From PVC group bacterium (GTDB lineage Bacteria > Verrucomicrobiota > Kiritimatiellia > UBA8416), in assembly GCA_003567005.1 (NCBI GenBank), contig PXBF01000031.1:1-64000 (forward strand): a stretch of 64,000 bases of DNA, read 5' to 3'. This document shows positions 8,287 through 16,261 of the stretch, in pieces. Numbering within the stretch: the first letter of the stretch is position 1; each line of letters opens with the position of its first letter. The notes under the pieces were generated by a model. The model was not told the origin of the DNA. It searched no databases and was given only the letters and a program-made list of their open reading frames with translations. The position numbers and the translations under genes were made by a program.

Positions 8287-10091
8287 CCGGATGAAGAACG
8301 CCGCGTTTTGTCAACGCTGATTTTGCGGAGTCGAATATTTGCAGGGGTTATTTCGACGCGTTCGTCATCATTGATATAAGCGATACAATCTTCCAAGGAC
8401 ATGTGAACGGGGGGTGTGAGAATGACATTTTCGTCGGAGCCCGCAGCTCGTATATTGGTAAGCTGTTTCCCTTTCGCTGGGTTCACGGTTAGGTCATTTT
8501 CCCTGCAATGCTCTCCGATGATTTGTCCTTTGTAGACGGATATGCCGGGGCCCAGAAATAGTTTACCTCTATTTTGCAGATTGAACAGGGCATATGCAAT
8601 GGTTGTGCAGGTGTCCATGCTGATGAGTACACCATTTTTGCGGTTTCGCATAGGGCCTACATGCGGTTTGTACCCACAAAAGATATAGGACATGACCCCC
8701 ATGCCACGCGTATCGGACATGAATTCGGAGCGGTACCCCAGCAGCCCGCGCGTGGGAATCTCATACACCATACGGACGCGATCCGTTTCCTGGTGCATGG
8801 ATTGCATGGTCCCTTTGCGTAATCCGAGTTTCTCGATTACCGTTCCCATATACTCTTCGCTTACATCGACAGTCAGCTCTTCAAATGGTTCCAAAAGCTG
8901 CGCATTTTTCTTTTGTGTGATTACTTCGGGACAGCCTACTTGGAATTCATAGCCTTCGCGGCGCATGCGTTCGACAAGAATGGAGAGGTGCAATTCGCCG
9001 CGTCCCGTAACGCGGAATCCTGTTCCATCCGAGAGGTCTTCTACGTGTAAAGCCACATCAGACAATGTTTCGCGCATCAAACGCTCTCGAATATGTGTAG
9101 AAGTAACAAACGTACCTTCCCTGCCAGCAAAGGGAGAGTTGTTCGGGAAGAATGTCATGGCGAGTGTTGGTGGATCGACCGGGAGGGCGGGTAGAGGGCA
9201 TGGCGTGTCAGGGTCTGTATAGGTATCTCCGACTGTTACGGCATCGGTGCCAGCGATCGCTACGATTTCTCCGACACTGGCTGCATCGATTTCTATTTTT
9301 CGGTTCTCTTCGAAACGGTAAATTTTTGTAATACGCACAGGGATCGCTTTGCCTGCCTGGTTTGCAATCTGTGCGGCTTGATTCATTTTTATGGTTCCTG
9401 CCGTTATTTTGCCAATGCCGAGCCGGCCCAAGAAAGGGGAATAGTCGATCGTTTTTACCTGCAATTGCAATGCATGATCTGCGCTTCCTTTTGGGCTTGG
9501 GATATGCTCGATGATACTATCGAGTAGAGGGAGCATATCGCTGCCTGCTACATCCGGGGACAATGAAGACCTACCGTCTCTTGCAGAGGCATAGACGGTA
9601 TGAAAGTCGAGGATATCGTGCGGCGCGTCTAATTTAACAAAGAGGTCAAATACTTCGTCGAGAACCCAGTTAGGGCGAGCGGCGGGTTTGTCCATTTTGT
9701 TAATGACAACAATGATCGGGAGCTGTAGAGCCAATGCTTTTCGCAGCACAAAAAAGGTTTGTGGCATTGGGCCTTCCTGCGCGTCGATCAGTAGCAAGGC
9801 CCCATCGGCCATTTGTAGTACCCGTTCTACTTGTCCGCCAAAGTCAGCGTGTCCGGGGGTATCAATAATGTTGATATGTATTCCCCGGTAGGTGAAAGCC
9901 CCGTTTTTTGATGCGATGGTTATGCCACGTTCTCTTTCAAGATCCATGGAGTCCATCAGACGTTCAGCGACATTTTGATTGTCTCTAAACATACCGCTTT
10001 GTTTGAAGAGTTGGTCAACTAGTGTTGTTTTGCCATGATCCACATGGGCAATGATGGCTACATTACGAATGTTATCTGTTTGTAAAATCAA
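8283..10091 (-). CDS. typA: Translational GTPase TypA/BipA, TTG start
   Basis: A 602-residue ribosome-associated GTPase of the EF-G superfamily, linked in other bacteria to stress and low-temperature ribosome assembly. The GTPase domain shows A-H-V-D-H-G-K-T-T-L near residue 15, the switch region R-G-I-T-I near 56, D-T-P-G-H-A-D-F-G-G near 77 and N-K-M-D near 131. The C-terminal half has T-R-G-L-L-G-Y-R and the BipA-specific domain. The start codon is TTG with AGGA upstream; no ATG lies in a better place. Length is normal (about 600). Its stop overlaps that of tatC by three bases. The 121 bases to coaB on the other side are divergent. Confidence 0.93.
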   Translation of the reverse strand: MILQTDNIRNVAIIAHVDHGKTTLVDQLFKQSGMFRDNQNVAERLMDSMDLERERGITIASKNGAFTYRGIHINIIDTPGHADFGGQVERVLQMADGALLLIDAQEGPMPQTFFVLRKALALQLPIIVVINKMDKPAARPNWVLDEVFDLFVKLDAPHDILDFHTVYASARDGRSSLSPDVAGSDMLPLLDSIIEHIPSPKGSADHALQLQVKTIDYSPFLGRLGIGKITAGTIKMNQAAQIANQAGKAIPVRITKIYRFEENRKIEIDAASVGEIVAIAGTDAVTVGDTYTDPDTPCPLPALPVDPPTLAMTFFPNNSPFAGREGTFVTSTHIRERLMRETLSDVALHVEDLSDGTGFRVTGRGELHLSILVERMRREGYEFQVGCPEVITQKKNAQLLEPFEELTVDVSEEYMGTVIEKLGLRKGTMQSMHQETDRVRMVYEIPTRGLLGYRSEFMSDTRGMGVMSYIFCGYKPHVGPMRNRKNGVLISMDTCTTIAYALFNLQNRGKLFLGPGISVYKGQIIGEHCRENDLTVNPAKGKQLTNIRAAGSDENVILTPPVHMSLEDCIAYINDDERVEITPANIRLRKISVDKTRRSSSG

Positions 10092-10212
10092 GCTATAATC
10101 CTGAGGATATGATGAGAAAAAGTGTGGTTATGTATCATGATGTATGTCTTTGTGCAAGTTGTCTTTGCTATCTCGAGTTGTTTCTGTTTCATCTTGTTGG
10201 TAGGGTGTTGCC

Positions 10213-10866
10213 ATGAAAATACTAGTAACAGCAGGTCCGACGCGGGAATACTTGGATCCTGTTCGTTTTTTAAGCAATCGTTCAAGTGGAAAAATGGGTT
10301 ATGCTATAGCTGGTGAAGCGCAACGACGGGGTCACACCGTTCATCTTATCAGTGGCCCTGTTTCGCTGGTTGCTCCTGCGCATGTTGCATGTAGTCATAT
10401 TTGTAGTGCTCGCGATATGCTAGATGCTGTTATGGCACATCTTGCATGGGCGGATGTACTGGTCATGTGTGCAGCCGTGGCTGACTGGCGTCCACGTCGG
10501 GTTGCATCGCAGAAGCTAAAAAAAACAGATATGCAAGCGGAGTTGGCTTTAGAACGTACTGCAGATATTTTGGAAGCCGTAAAGTGCAAGCGTCGATCCA
10601 ATCAGCTTATTATAGGGTTTGCTGCTGAAACGCACGATATTTTAAAATATGCGAAAAAGAAGCTGGTTCATAAAGGGTTGGATCTGATTGTCGCGAATGA
10701 TATAAGCCGCAAAGATGCAGGTTTTGGGGTAGATACTAATGCTGTTACCTTGCTTGATAAGAAGGGTGGTCAATGGGAGTTACCTTTGCAGTCTAAGAAT
10801 AATGCAGCCAGAAGCATTCTGGACTGGGTCACGAGATATTTCGATCAAACAAGCCAATTGCGCTGA
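10213..10866 (+). CDS. coaB: Stand-alone phosphopantothenoylcysteine synthase (CoaB domain)
   Basis: CoaB joins 4'-phosphopantothenate and cysteine in coenzyme A synthesis. The 217-residue protein covers only the synthetase part of the usual CoaBC fusion: it starts at V-T-A-G-P-T-R-E-Y-L-D-P-V-R-F and shows S-N-R-S-S-G-K-M-G-Y-A, A-A-V-A-D-W-R-P near residue 94, the K-L-K-K-T loop, G-F-A-A-E-T and V-A-N-D-I. The decarboxylase half (CoaC, about 190 residues) is not encoded before it, so coaC must be elsewhere. This split form is known in some bacteria and in eukaryotes. The ATG follows a TAGGG site. Confidence 0.88.
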   Translation: MKILVTAGPTREYLDPVRFLSNRSSGKMGYAIAGEAQRRGHTVHLISGPVSLVAPAHVACSHICSARDMLDAVMAHLAWADVLVMCAAVADWRPRRVASQKLKKTDMQAELALERTADILEAVKCKRRSNQLIIGFAAETHDILKYAKKKLVHKGLDLIVANDISRKDAGFGVDTNAVTLLDKKGGQWELPLQSKNNAARSILDWVTRYFDQTSQLR

Positions 10867-11035
10867 TTTGGATTATATGCTGCATTTATTTTGTCGGCAG
10901 GATCAATAAATAGTAAAATATTGTGATGATTCCGTTCGGTTACCATTATGGATATTTGCTGAAATCTTGACGGCTTATGGCTCGTTATGATAGTCACCGC
11001 ACTTCTTTACGTTGTATGTGTCGAGGAGCAGTCTC

Positions 11036-12139
11036 GTGGGGTTAACAGAGAGAGAAGCGTATATTGCGTTGAACATCATGGATCATATTGGTCCTGTTCG
11101 GGTGCGAGCCATGGCTGAATCGCTTGGTTCGGTGGGAGCGATCTTTGAAGCTACTAGCTCGGATCTTCGGCAAATTGATGGTGTGGGGCCTGTACTGGCT
11201 GATCGTGTGGTCGCACAACAGACACGCATTGATCCTGTTCGCGAGGAAGAAGAGGCACATGCGCGCGGTGTGGAGATTGTGACACCGCTAGATCCGGCGT
11301 ATCCGCCATCATTACTTCGGATTCATGATCCTCCTCTGGCCTTGTATGTGCGTGGCTGCTTACGTTCCGCGGATACGCAATCGATAGGAGTCGTGGGCAC
11401 GCGTCATCCGACCCACTACGGTATTGAATGTGCTCGGAAATTATCTTTCGGTATGGCGAAGGCTGGTCTTTGTGTGATAAGTGGTCTGGCTCTGGGCATT
11501 GATACTGCGGCGCATGAGGGAGCATTACAGGCCAAAGGGCGAACGATTGCCGTGATAGGTGGGGGGTTTGATCATATCTACCCTGTTGAAAACAAGCACT
11601 TACTAGAAAAGATTGCCGAACATGGCGCGGTTATTAGCGAGTTTTCTTTCTCTCGCAAACCAGATCGGACAACGTTTCCCATGCGAAACAGAATTGTCAG
11701 CGGCATGTCACGAGGTGTTTTGGTTGTAGAGGCTGGTCTGGGGAGTGGGGCCATGATTACGGCTAGTCAAGCCACGGATCAGGGCCGAAGCGTTTTTGCC
11801 GTTCCCGGCAGAATCGACTCGTATGCATCTTTGGGGCCCAATGCATTGATTCGAGATGGTGCACATGTGGTTACGGAGTTGCGCGATTTGCTAGAGCACT
11901 TTGAGATGTTATTTCCTGCACAATGTGCTTCGGCAGGGAAAGCGGATTGTGTTATTCCGGGGTTGAATGAGAATGAACAGAAAGTGGTTGCGTTATTAGC
12001 GGGTGGCGATTTGAGTGTTGATCGATTGATTCGTGAAACGGGCATCGTTCCTGCGGATATGGCGTCATTGTTAATTGGGTTAGAATTGAAAAAGGTCGTA
12101 AAAATGCTTCCTGGGCGGAGCGTGGCTTTATTGCATTGA
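11036..12139 (+). CDS. dprA: DNA processing protein DprA, GTG start
   Basis: DprA binds incoming single-stranded DNA during transformation and loads RecA. The protein has an N-terminal helix-hairpin-helix part (about residues 1-60), the Rossmann-like DprA fold with G-V-V-G-T-R-H-P, S-G-L-A-L-G-I-D-T-A-A-H, G-G-G-F-D-H-I-Y-P-V-E-N and G-S-G-A-M-I-T-A-S-Q, and a C-terminal winged-helix-like domain. The GTG at 11036 follows GAGGAG nine bases upstream and is preferred to an upstream TTG at 11012. Length (367) is normal. A degenerate TTGACG lies about 65 bases upstream but no convincing partner hexamer is spaced correctly. Confidence 0.92.
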   Translation: MGLTEREAYIALNIMDHIGPVRVRAMAESLGSVGAIFEATSSDLRQIDGVGPVLADRVVAQQTRIDPVREEEEAHARGVEIVTPLDPAYPPSLLRIHDPPLALYVRGCLRSADTQSIGVVGTRHPTHYGIECARKLSFGMAKAGLCVISGLALGIDTAAHEGALQAKGRTIAVIGGGFDHIYPVENKHLLEKIAEHGAVISEFSFSRKPDRTTFPMRNRIVSGMSRGVLVVEAGLGSGAMITASQATDQGRSVFAVPGRIDSYASLGPNALIRDGAHVVTELRDLLEHFEMLFPAQCASAGKADCVIPGLNENEQKVVALLAGGDLSVDRLIRETGIVPADMASLLIGLELKKVVKMLPGRSVALLH

Positions 12140-12231
12140 ATGATAGCATCGTTTGGATGACATGCGATAAAGCGAAAAGCTTGGGGTGCAAGATGTAGCG
12201 CGATTTCGGCTGCAAGCTGAGGGATGCGTGC

Positions 12232-12261
12232 GATACATGTAATGATTGCAGGTGGTATAAT
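12232..12261 (+). promoter_or_regulatory. Candidate sigma-70 promoter of topA
   Basis: A perfect TATAAT lies at 12256-12261 and is preceded by TG one base away (extended -10). GATACA at 12232-12237 is a weak -35 with an 18-base spacer. The topA ATG follows 28 bases later with AAGGAG between. The hexamers are seen; use as promoter is inferred. Confidence 0.5.
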
Positions 12262-12288
12262 CATTTCAATACAAGGAGATGCGTAGAT

Positions 12289-14826
12289 ATGGGTAAGGGT
12301 CTCGTTATAGTAGAATCGCCGGCAAAGGCGAAAACGATAAATAAAATACTCGGTTCCGATTACAAGGTGAAAGCTTCGATGGGGCATGTTCGTGATTTAC
12401 CTGTGAAGGTGCTTGGTGTTGATATTGATAAGGGTTTTGAAGTTCAATATGAGGTTGTCAAGGGGCGTCGCAAAGTAGTGGATGAACTGGAAGCGGCGGC
12501 GAAGGATTCTGATGCCATTTACCTTGCGCCTGACCCCGACCGCGAGGGAGAAGCGATTGCCTGGCATTTGAAAGCGCTGCTTGAGAAGAAGCGTGCGAAC
12601 AAGGGGAAGCCTTTTTACCGGGTGACTTACAATGAAATTACACCGCGAGCGGTGGAGCAAGCTTTTGCGCATCCCGGCGATATTCATATTCGCCGTGTGG
12701 ATGCCCAGCAAGCGCGGCGTGTGGTGGATCGGATCGTGGGCTACAAGGTAAGTCCGCTTTTATGGCGCAGGGTACAGCGTGGTCTTTCTGCGGGGCGCGT
12801 GCAGTCTGTTGCCTTGCGCCTGGTTTGCGAGCGCGAGCAAGAAATCCGAAATTTCAAGCCTGAGCCGTATTGGGTATTTGGTGCCGAGGTGCGGAAGTTA
12901 GTGGCTCCGATGGATCCTTTTCTGGTTCGGTTGGTTAAGATTGATGGAGAGAAGGCGGAGATTCGATCGGCGGATGCCGCAGCAAGGGTAGAGGAAGATT
13001 TAAGAGGTTGCGCGATGCGTGTGGCCGAGGTCAAGACGCGCACGGTTCGGCGTAAACCATACCCACCCTTCATTACAAGTACGTTGCAGCAGGCAGCATC
13101 TACCTTTTTGCGGATGTCTCCCAAGCAGACGATGGGTGTTGCGCAGAAGTTGTACGAAGGCGTGGATATGGGAGATGGTCCATCCGGTTTGATCACGTAT
13201 ATGCGCACAGATTCAGTAGCATTGTCTAATGATGCGATTGATAGCTGCCGTACGTTTATCGGGAATCAATATGGTAACAAGTATTTGCCCGACAAACCGA
13301 ACCGCTATCGGAGTCGTGGTTCTGCGCAGGAGGCACATGAAGCCATTCGCCCGACCGATGTGCAGGTGACCCCTAAAAAGGCGAAACCCTTCCTGGATGC
13401 ACAGGGCTTTAAGCTTTATAAGCTTATTTGGGAGCGTTTTGTAGCCTGTCAGATGGTGCCTGCGCAGATCGAACAGCGGACGGTGCACGTTGAGGCGCCC
13501 GTTCCACCGGCAGGATCTGTGTCGGAGCAGTCTGCTGACGAAACGGTTATCAAATATCTTTTTACTGCAACGGTATCTGAGGTCAAGTTTGATGGTCATC
13601 GCAGGGTGGCTGCTGAAGCTGACAAGAAAGAGGAAGATCAGATTGACTTTCTTCCGGTTGTGCATGAGGGCGAACCTTTGGTGTGCTTGTCCCTGCAAGG
13701 TGAACAAAAGGAAACCCAACCCCCAGCCCGTTACAGTGAGGCTTCGTTGGTTAAGGCTTTAGAAGCGAATGGTGTGGGGCGGCCGAGCACGTATGCGCAA
13801 ATTTTGACGACTTTGCAGCAACGAAAATATGTTGAAAGCAAAAGCCGGACGCTGCATCCCACGGAAACGGGTATGAAAACCAGTACGTTTCTTACCACGG
13901 AGTTGCCCGCCTTATTCGATATTCAGTTTACTGCGGATATGGAGGCAAAACTGGATCAAATTGAAGAGGGGGATGTAGATTGGGTTAAGATGCTGAAGGA
14001 TTTTTATGCGCAATTTGAAAAGTGGGTTGAAGGGGCGAAAGCCCCGGAAGCTGATACAGCCAAGGTAAAGGCGCTGCTTGATGTATTGGAAGGGGTCAAG
14101 GAATGGGCTCCACCGGTAAAACGGGGGCGGCGGACCTATGATGACCAGAAGTTTGTCAAATCGGTTGCTGATGCTTTAGAAGAGGGCAAGAAGCCGGTTA
14201 CGGAGCGCCAGTTGGAGGCTTTAGGTAAAATTGCGGTTCGTTATCGCGAGCAGATTCCTGAGATGGCCTCCGTTCTGAAAGAGAATGGAATGCAGGCCCT
14301 TTTGGAATCGCCTGATGCCGGCCCGCCACGAGATAGTTCTCTTGTTAAGTTTGATGCGCTGGAAAAATTGGATTTAGACGAGAAGACGCAGGGTTTTGTT
14401 GATTCGTTGCAAGAGCAGGTAAAGGCGGGGCGTCGTTTGACGACCAATCAGCTTAAGGCTTTGGATCGCATTGTCATGCAGCATGCGAATCAAATTGAAG
14501 GTTTCGAGAAAGCCCGCGAGTCAATGGACTTAGCATCGCAGGTTGTCCCGGAGGAAGATCATGAGAGTGGGCCTTTGTTGGAATTGATGGGGGCGGTGCA
14601 AGAGTGGGCTGCTCCCGTAAAGCGCGGTCGTAGAGAGTTTAATGATAAATCTTTTTATCAGTCGTTAAAGAAGCAGTTTGATCAGCGTGGCAGCTTATCG
14701 GATCGGCAACGTGCTGCACTCAAAAAAATGGTTGTGCGATACCGCGACCAAATTCCCGGTTTTGAAGCGGCACAGGAAAAATATGACTTGAAAATTCCGG
14801 CACGCAAGGGAGCAAAAGGGAATTAG
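12289..14826 (+). CDS. topA: DNA topoisomerase I with triple-repeat C-terminal tail
   Basis: A type IA topoisomerase that relaxes negative supercoils. The Toprim domain has V-E-S-P-A-K-A-K-T and D-P-D-R-E-G-E-A-I-A; the catalytic Tyr is Tyr304 in I-T-Y-M-R-T-D-S. The core ends near residue 580. The tail (about 590-835) lacks the Cys4 zinc ribbons usual in bacterial TopA. Instead it holds three related segments of 65-75 residues (about 593-665, 683-748, 761-834), each with a W-A-x-P-V-K-R-G-R-R or equivalent start, an F-x-x-S-L stretch, an L-x-x-x-Q-x-x-A-L-x-x-I stretch and a Y-R-x-Q-I-P ending; the middle copy is the most diverged. These are presumably DNA-binding. The ATG follows AAGGAG by 11 bases. 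Confidence 0.93.
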   Translation: MGKGLVIVESPAKAKTINKILGSDYKVKASMGHVRDLPVKVLGVDIDKGFEVQYEVVKGRRKVVDELEAAAKDSDAIYLAPDPDREGEAIAWHLKALLEKKRANKGKPFYRVTYNEITPRAVEQAFAHPGDIHIRRVDAQQARRVVDRIVGYKVSPLLWRRVQRGLSAGRVQSVALRLVCEREQEIRNFKPEPYWVFGAEVRKLVAPMDPFLVRLVKIDGEKAEIRSADAAARVEEDLRGCAMRVAEVKTRTVRRKPYPPFITSTLQQAASTFLRMSPKQTMGVAQKLYEGVDMGDGPSGLITYMRTDSVALSNDAIDSCRTFIGNQYGNKYLPDKPNRYRSRGSAQEAHEAIRPTDVQVTPKKAKPFLDAQGFKLYKLIWERFVACQMVPAQIEQRTVHVEAPVPPAGSVSEQSADETVIKYLFTATVSEVKFDGHRRVAAEADKKEEDQIDFLPVVHEGEPLVCLSLQGEQKETQPPARYSEASLVKALEANGVGRPSTYAQILTTLQQRKYVESKSRTLHPTETGMKTSTFLTTELPALFDIQFTADMEAKLDQIEEGDVDWVKMLKDFYAQFEKWVEGAKAPEADTAKVKALLDVLEGVKEWAPPVKRGRRTYDDQKFVKSVADALEEGKKPVTERQLEALGKIAVRYREQIPEMASVLKENGMQALLESPDAGPPRDSSLVKFDALEKLDLDEKTQGFVDSLQEQVKAGRRLTTNQLKALDRIVMQHANQIEGFEKARESMDLASQVVPEEDHESGPLLELMGAVQEWAAPVKRGRREFNDKSFYQSLKKQFDQRGSLSDRQRAALKKMVVRYRDQIPGFEAAQEKYDLKIPARKGAKGN

Positions 14827-14892
14827 ACAGAAGGGCTTTACAGAAAAAGGGCCTAATATGTATGCGGATGAAATTTGCTTCAGGGGTTCGTG

Positions 14893-16206
14893 ATGAAGCG
14901 TAGGGTGGCGTGCAAGACGTTAGGGTGTCGGATGAACCAGCATGAGACGGATGCGCTTGTGACTGCCTTTCAAGAGCGCGGGTATGTGGTTGTCTCTCCT
15001 GATGCTGAGGCGGACGTGTATTTGATTAATACGTGCACCGTCACGAATCAGGGTGACCGGAAATCGCGCGCTGCCATTCGCCAATCCATCCGCAAGGCGT
15101 CATCACATGCCATCGTGATTGCCACGGGTTGCATGGCCGTTAACCAATTTGATGCACTGGAAGCGGATGCCGGTATCACGTATGTGGTTCGGAATACAGA
15201 AAAGAGCTCTATACCCGATTTGGTTGATGCGCATTTTCGAGGTGAAGTTGTCGAGCCGGGTCGATGGAAAGGTAGTGTATTCGGTTTTGGGTTAACAGAT
15301 GGTGGATTTCACATGCGCCAGGCCGTGAAGGTCCAGGATGGGTGTGATAATTTTTGTACCTATTGCATTGTGCCAGCGGTCCGTGGTCGGGCAGTGAGTC
15401 GCCCAGTGGAAGAGGTTTTGCATCATGTGCGCCGGACGCTGGATGCTGGGGCCCGTGAGATTGTGATCACGGGAGTGAACCTTGGTCGTTATGATGATCA
15501 TGGGATAGGGCTGGATCAGCTGCTCGAAAAGGTATTGGATGTTCCTGGTGATTACCGCGTGCGCATCTCATCTATGGAGCCGGAGGGGATCACCGATCGC
15601 TTTGTGGCGCTGTTTGGTCACCCCAGGCTTTGTCCGCATTTACATTTGTGTTTACAAAGTGGGTCCGACCGCATCTTATTGGGCATGCGCCGCTTTTATT
15701 CGGTGGCGCAGTATATGAACCGGATTGCTGCCATCAAGGCGGCTCACACAAGGTTTCATTTTACCACGGATGTTATTGTCGGGTTTCCGGGGGAGACGGA
15801 TGCCGATTTTGCAGAGACCTTGTCGGTGGTGCGGGAAGTCGGGTTTGGTCATATTCATACATTCAAGTATTCGCGTCGTTCCGGCACGCGTGCCGATCAG
15901 ATGGATGGACACGTTCCGGGACAGGTTAAAACCGAGCGCAGCAGGCAATTGCGTGCGGTTGGGCAAGAACTGAAACTTGCGTGCCGGGAAGACGTGTTAG
16001 CGGTTCCGCAAAGCTTGTTAACGGAACGGGTCGGTCCCGCGGGCACGCTGTCGGGGTACACGGAATATTATCATCCAGTGGCCATACCCAACAACGGGAC
16101 ACCCGTAAATCAATTTGTTCCTATACGAGCTGTAGATATAAAGCCGGATTCTGATTACACATTGGTAGGAGAAACGATATCAGGGCGGGTACCTTGCGCT
16201 GTTTGA
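14893..16206 (+). CDS. mtaB: tRNA (t6A37) methylthiotransferase MtaB
   Basis: A radical SAM methylthiotransferase that converts t6A to ms2t6A at position 37 of tRNAs reading ANN codons. The N-terminal domain has K-T-L-G-C-R-M-N-Q-H-E-T-D, I-N-T-C-T-V-T and A-T-G-C-M-A, giving the three cysteines for one 4Fe-4S cluster. The radical SAM motif is C-D-N-F-C-T-Y-C. The C-terminal TRAM-like region is present. R-M-N-Q-H-E-T in the first motif favours MtaB over MiaB or RimO. The ATG at 14893 follows a GGGG site and is preferred to an in-frame start 18 bases upstream. Confidence 0.9.
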   Translation: MKRRVACKTLGCRMNQHETDALVTAFQERGYVVVSPDAEADVYLINTCTVTNQGDRKSRAAIRQSIRKASSHAIVIATGCMAVNQFDALEADAGITYVVRNTEKSSIPDLVDAHFRGEVVEPGRWKGSVFGFGLTDGGFHMRQAVKVQDGCDNFCTYCIVPAVRGRAVSRPVEEVLHHVRRTLDAGAREIVITGVNLGRYDDHGIGLDQLLEKVLDVPGDYRVRISSMEPEGITDRFVALFGHPRLCPHLHLCLQSGSDRILLGMRRFYSVAQYMNRIAAIKAAHTRFHFTTDVIVGFPGETDADFAETLSVVREVGFGHIHTFKYSRRSGTRADQMDGHVPGQVKTERSRQLRAVGQELKLACREDVLAVPQSLLTERVGPAGTLSGYTEYYHPVAIPNNGTPVNQFVPIRAVDIKPDSDYTLVGETISGRVPCAV

Positions 16207-16261
16207 TTTTCGTTGCTGGTACTTGTGTGTGTTGAGACTGCTGACAAGTGGGAGAGTGACC

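Noticed and set aside
7764..8294. A 176-codon frame inside tatC
   Set aside because: It is an out-of-frame reading of tatC, which has clear family motifs over the whole region.
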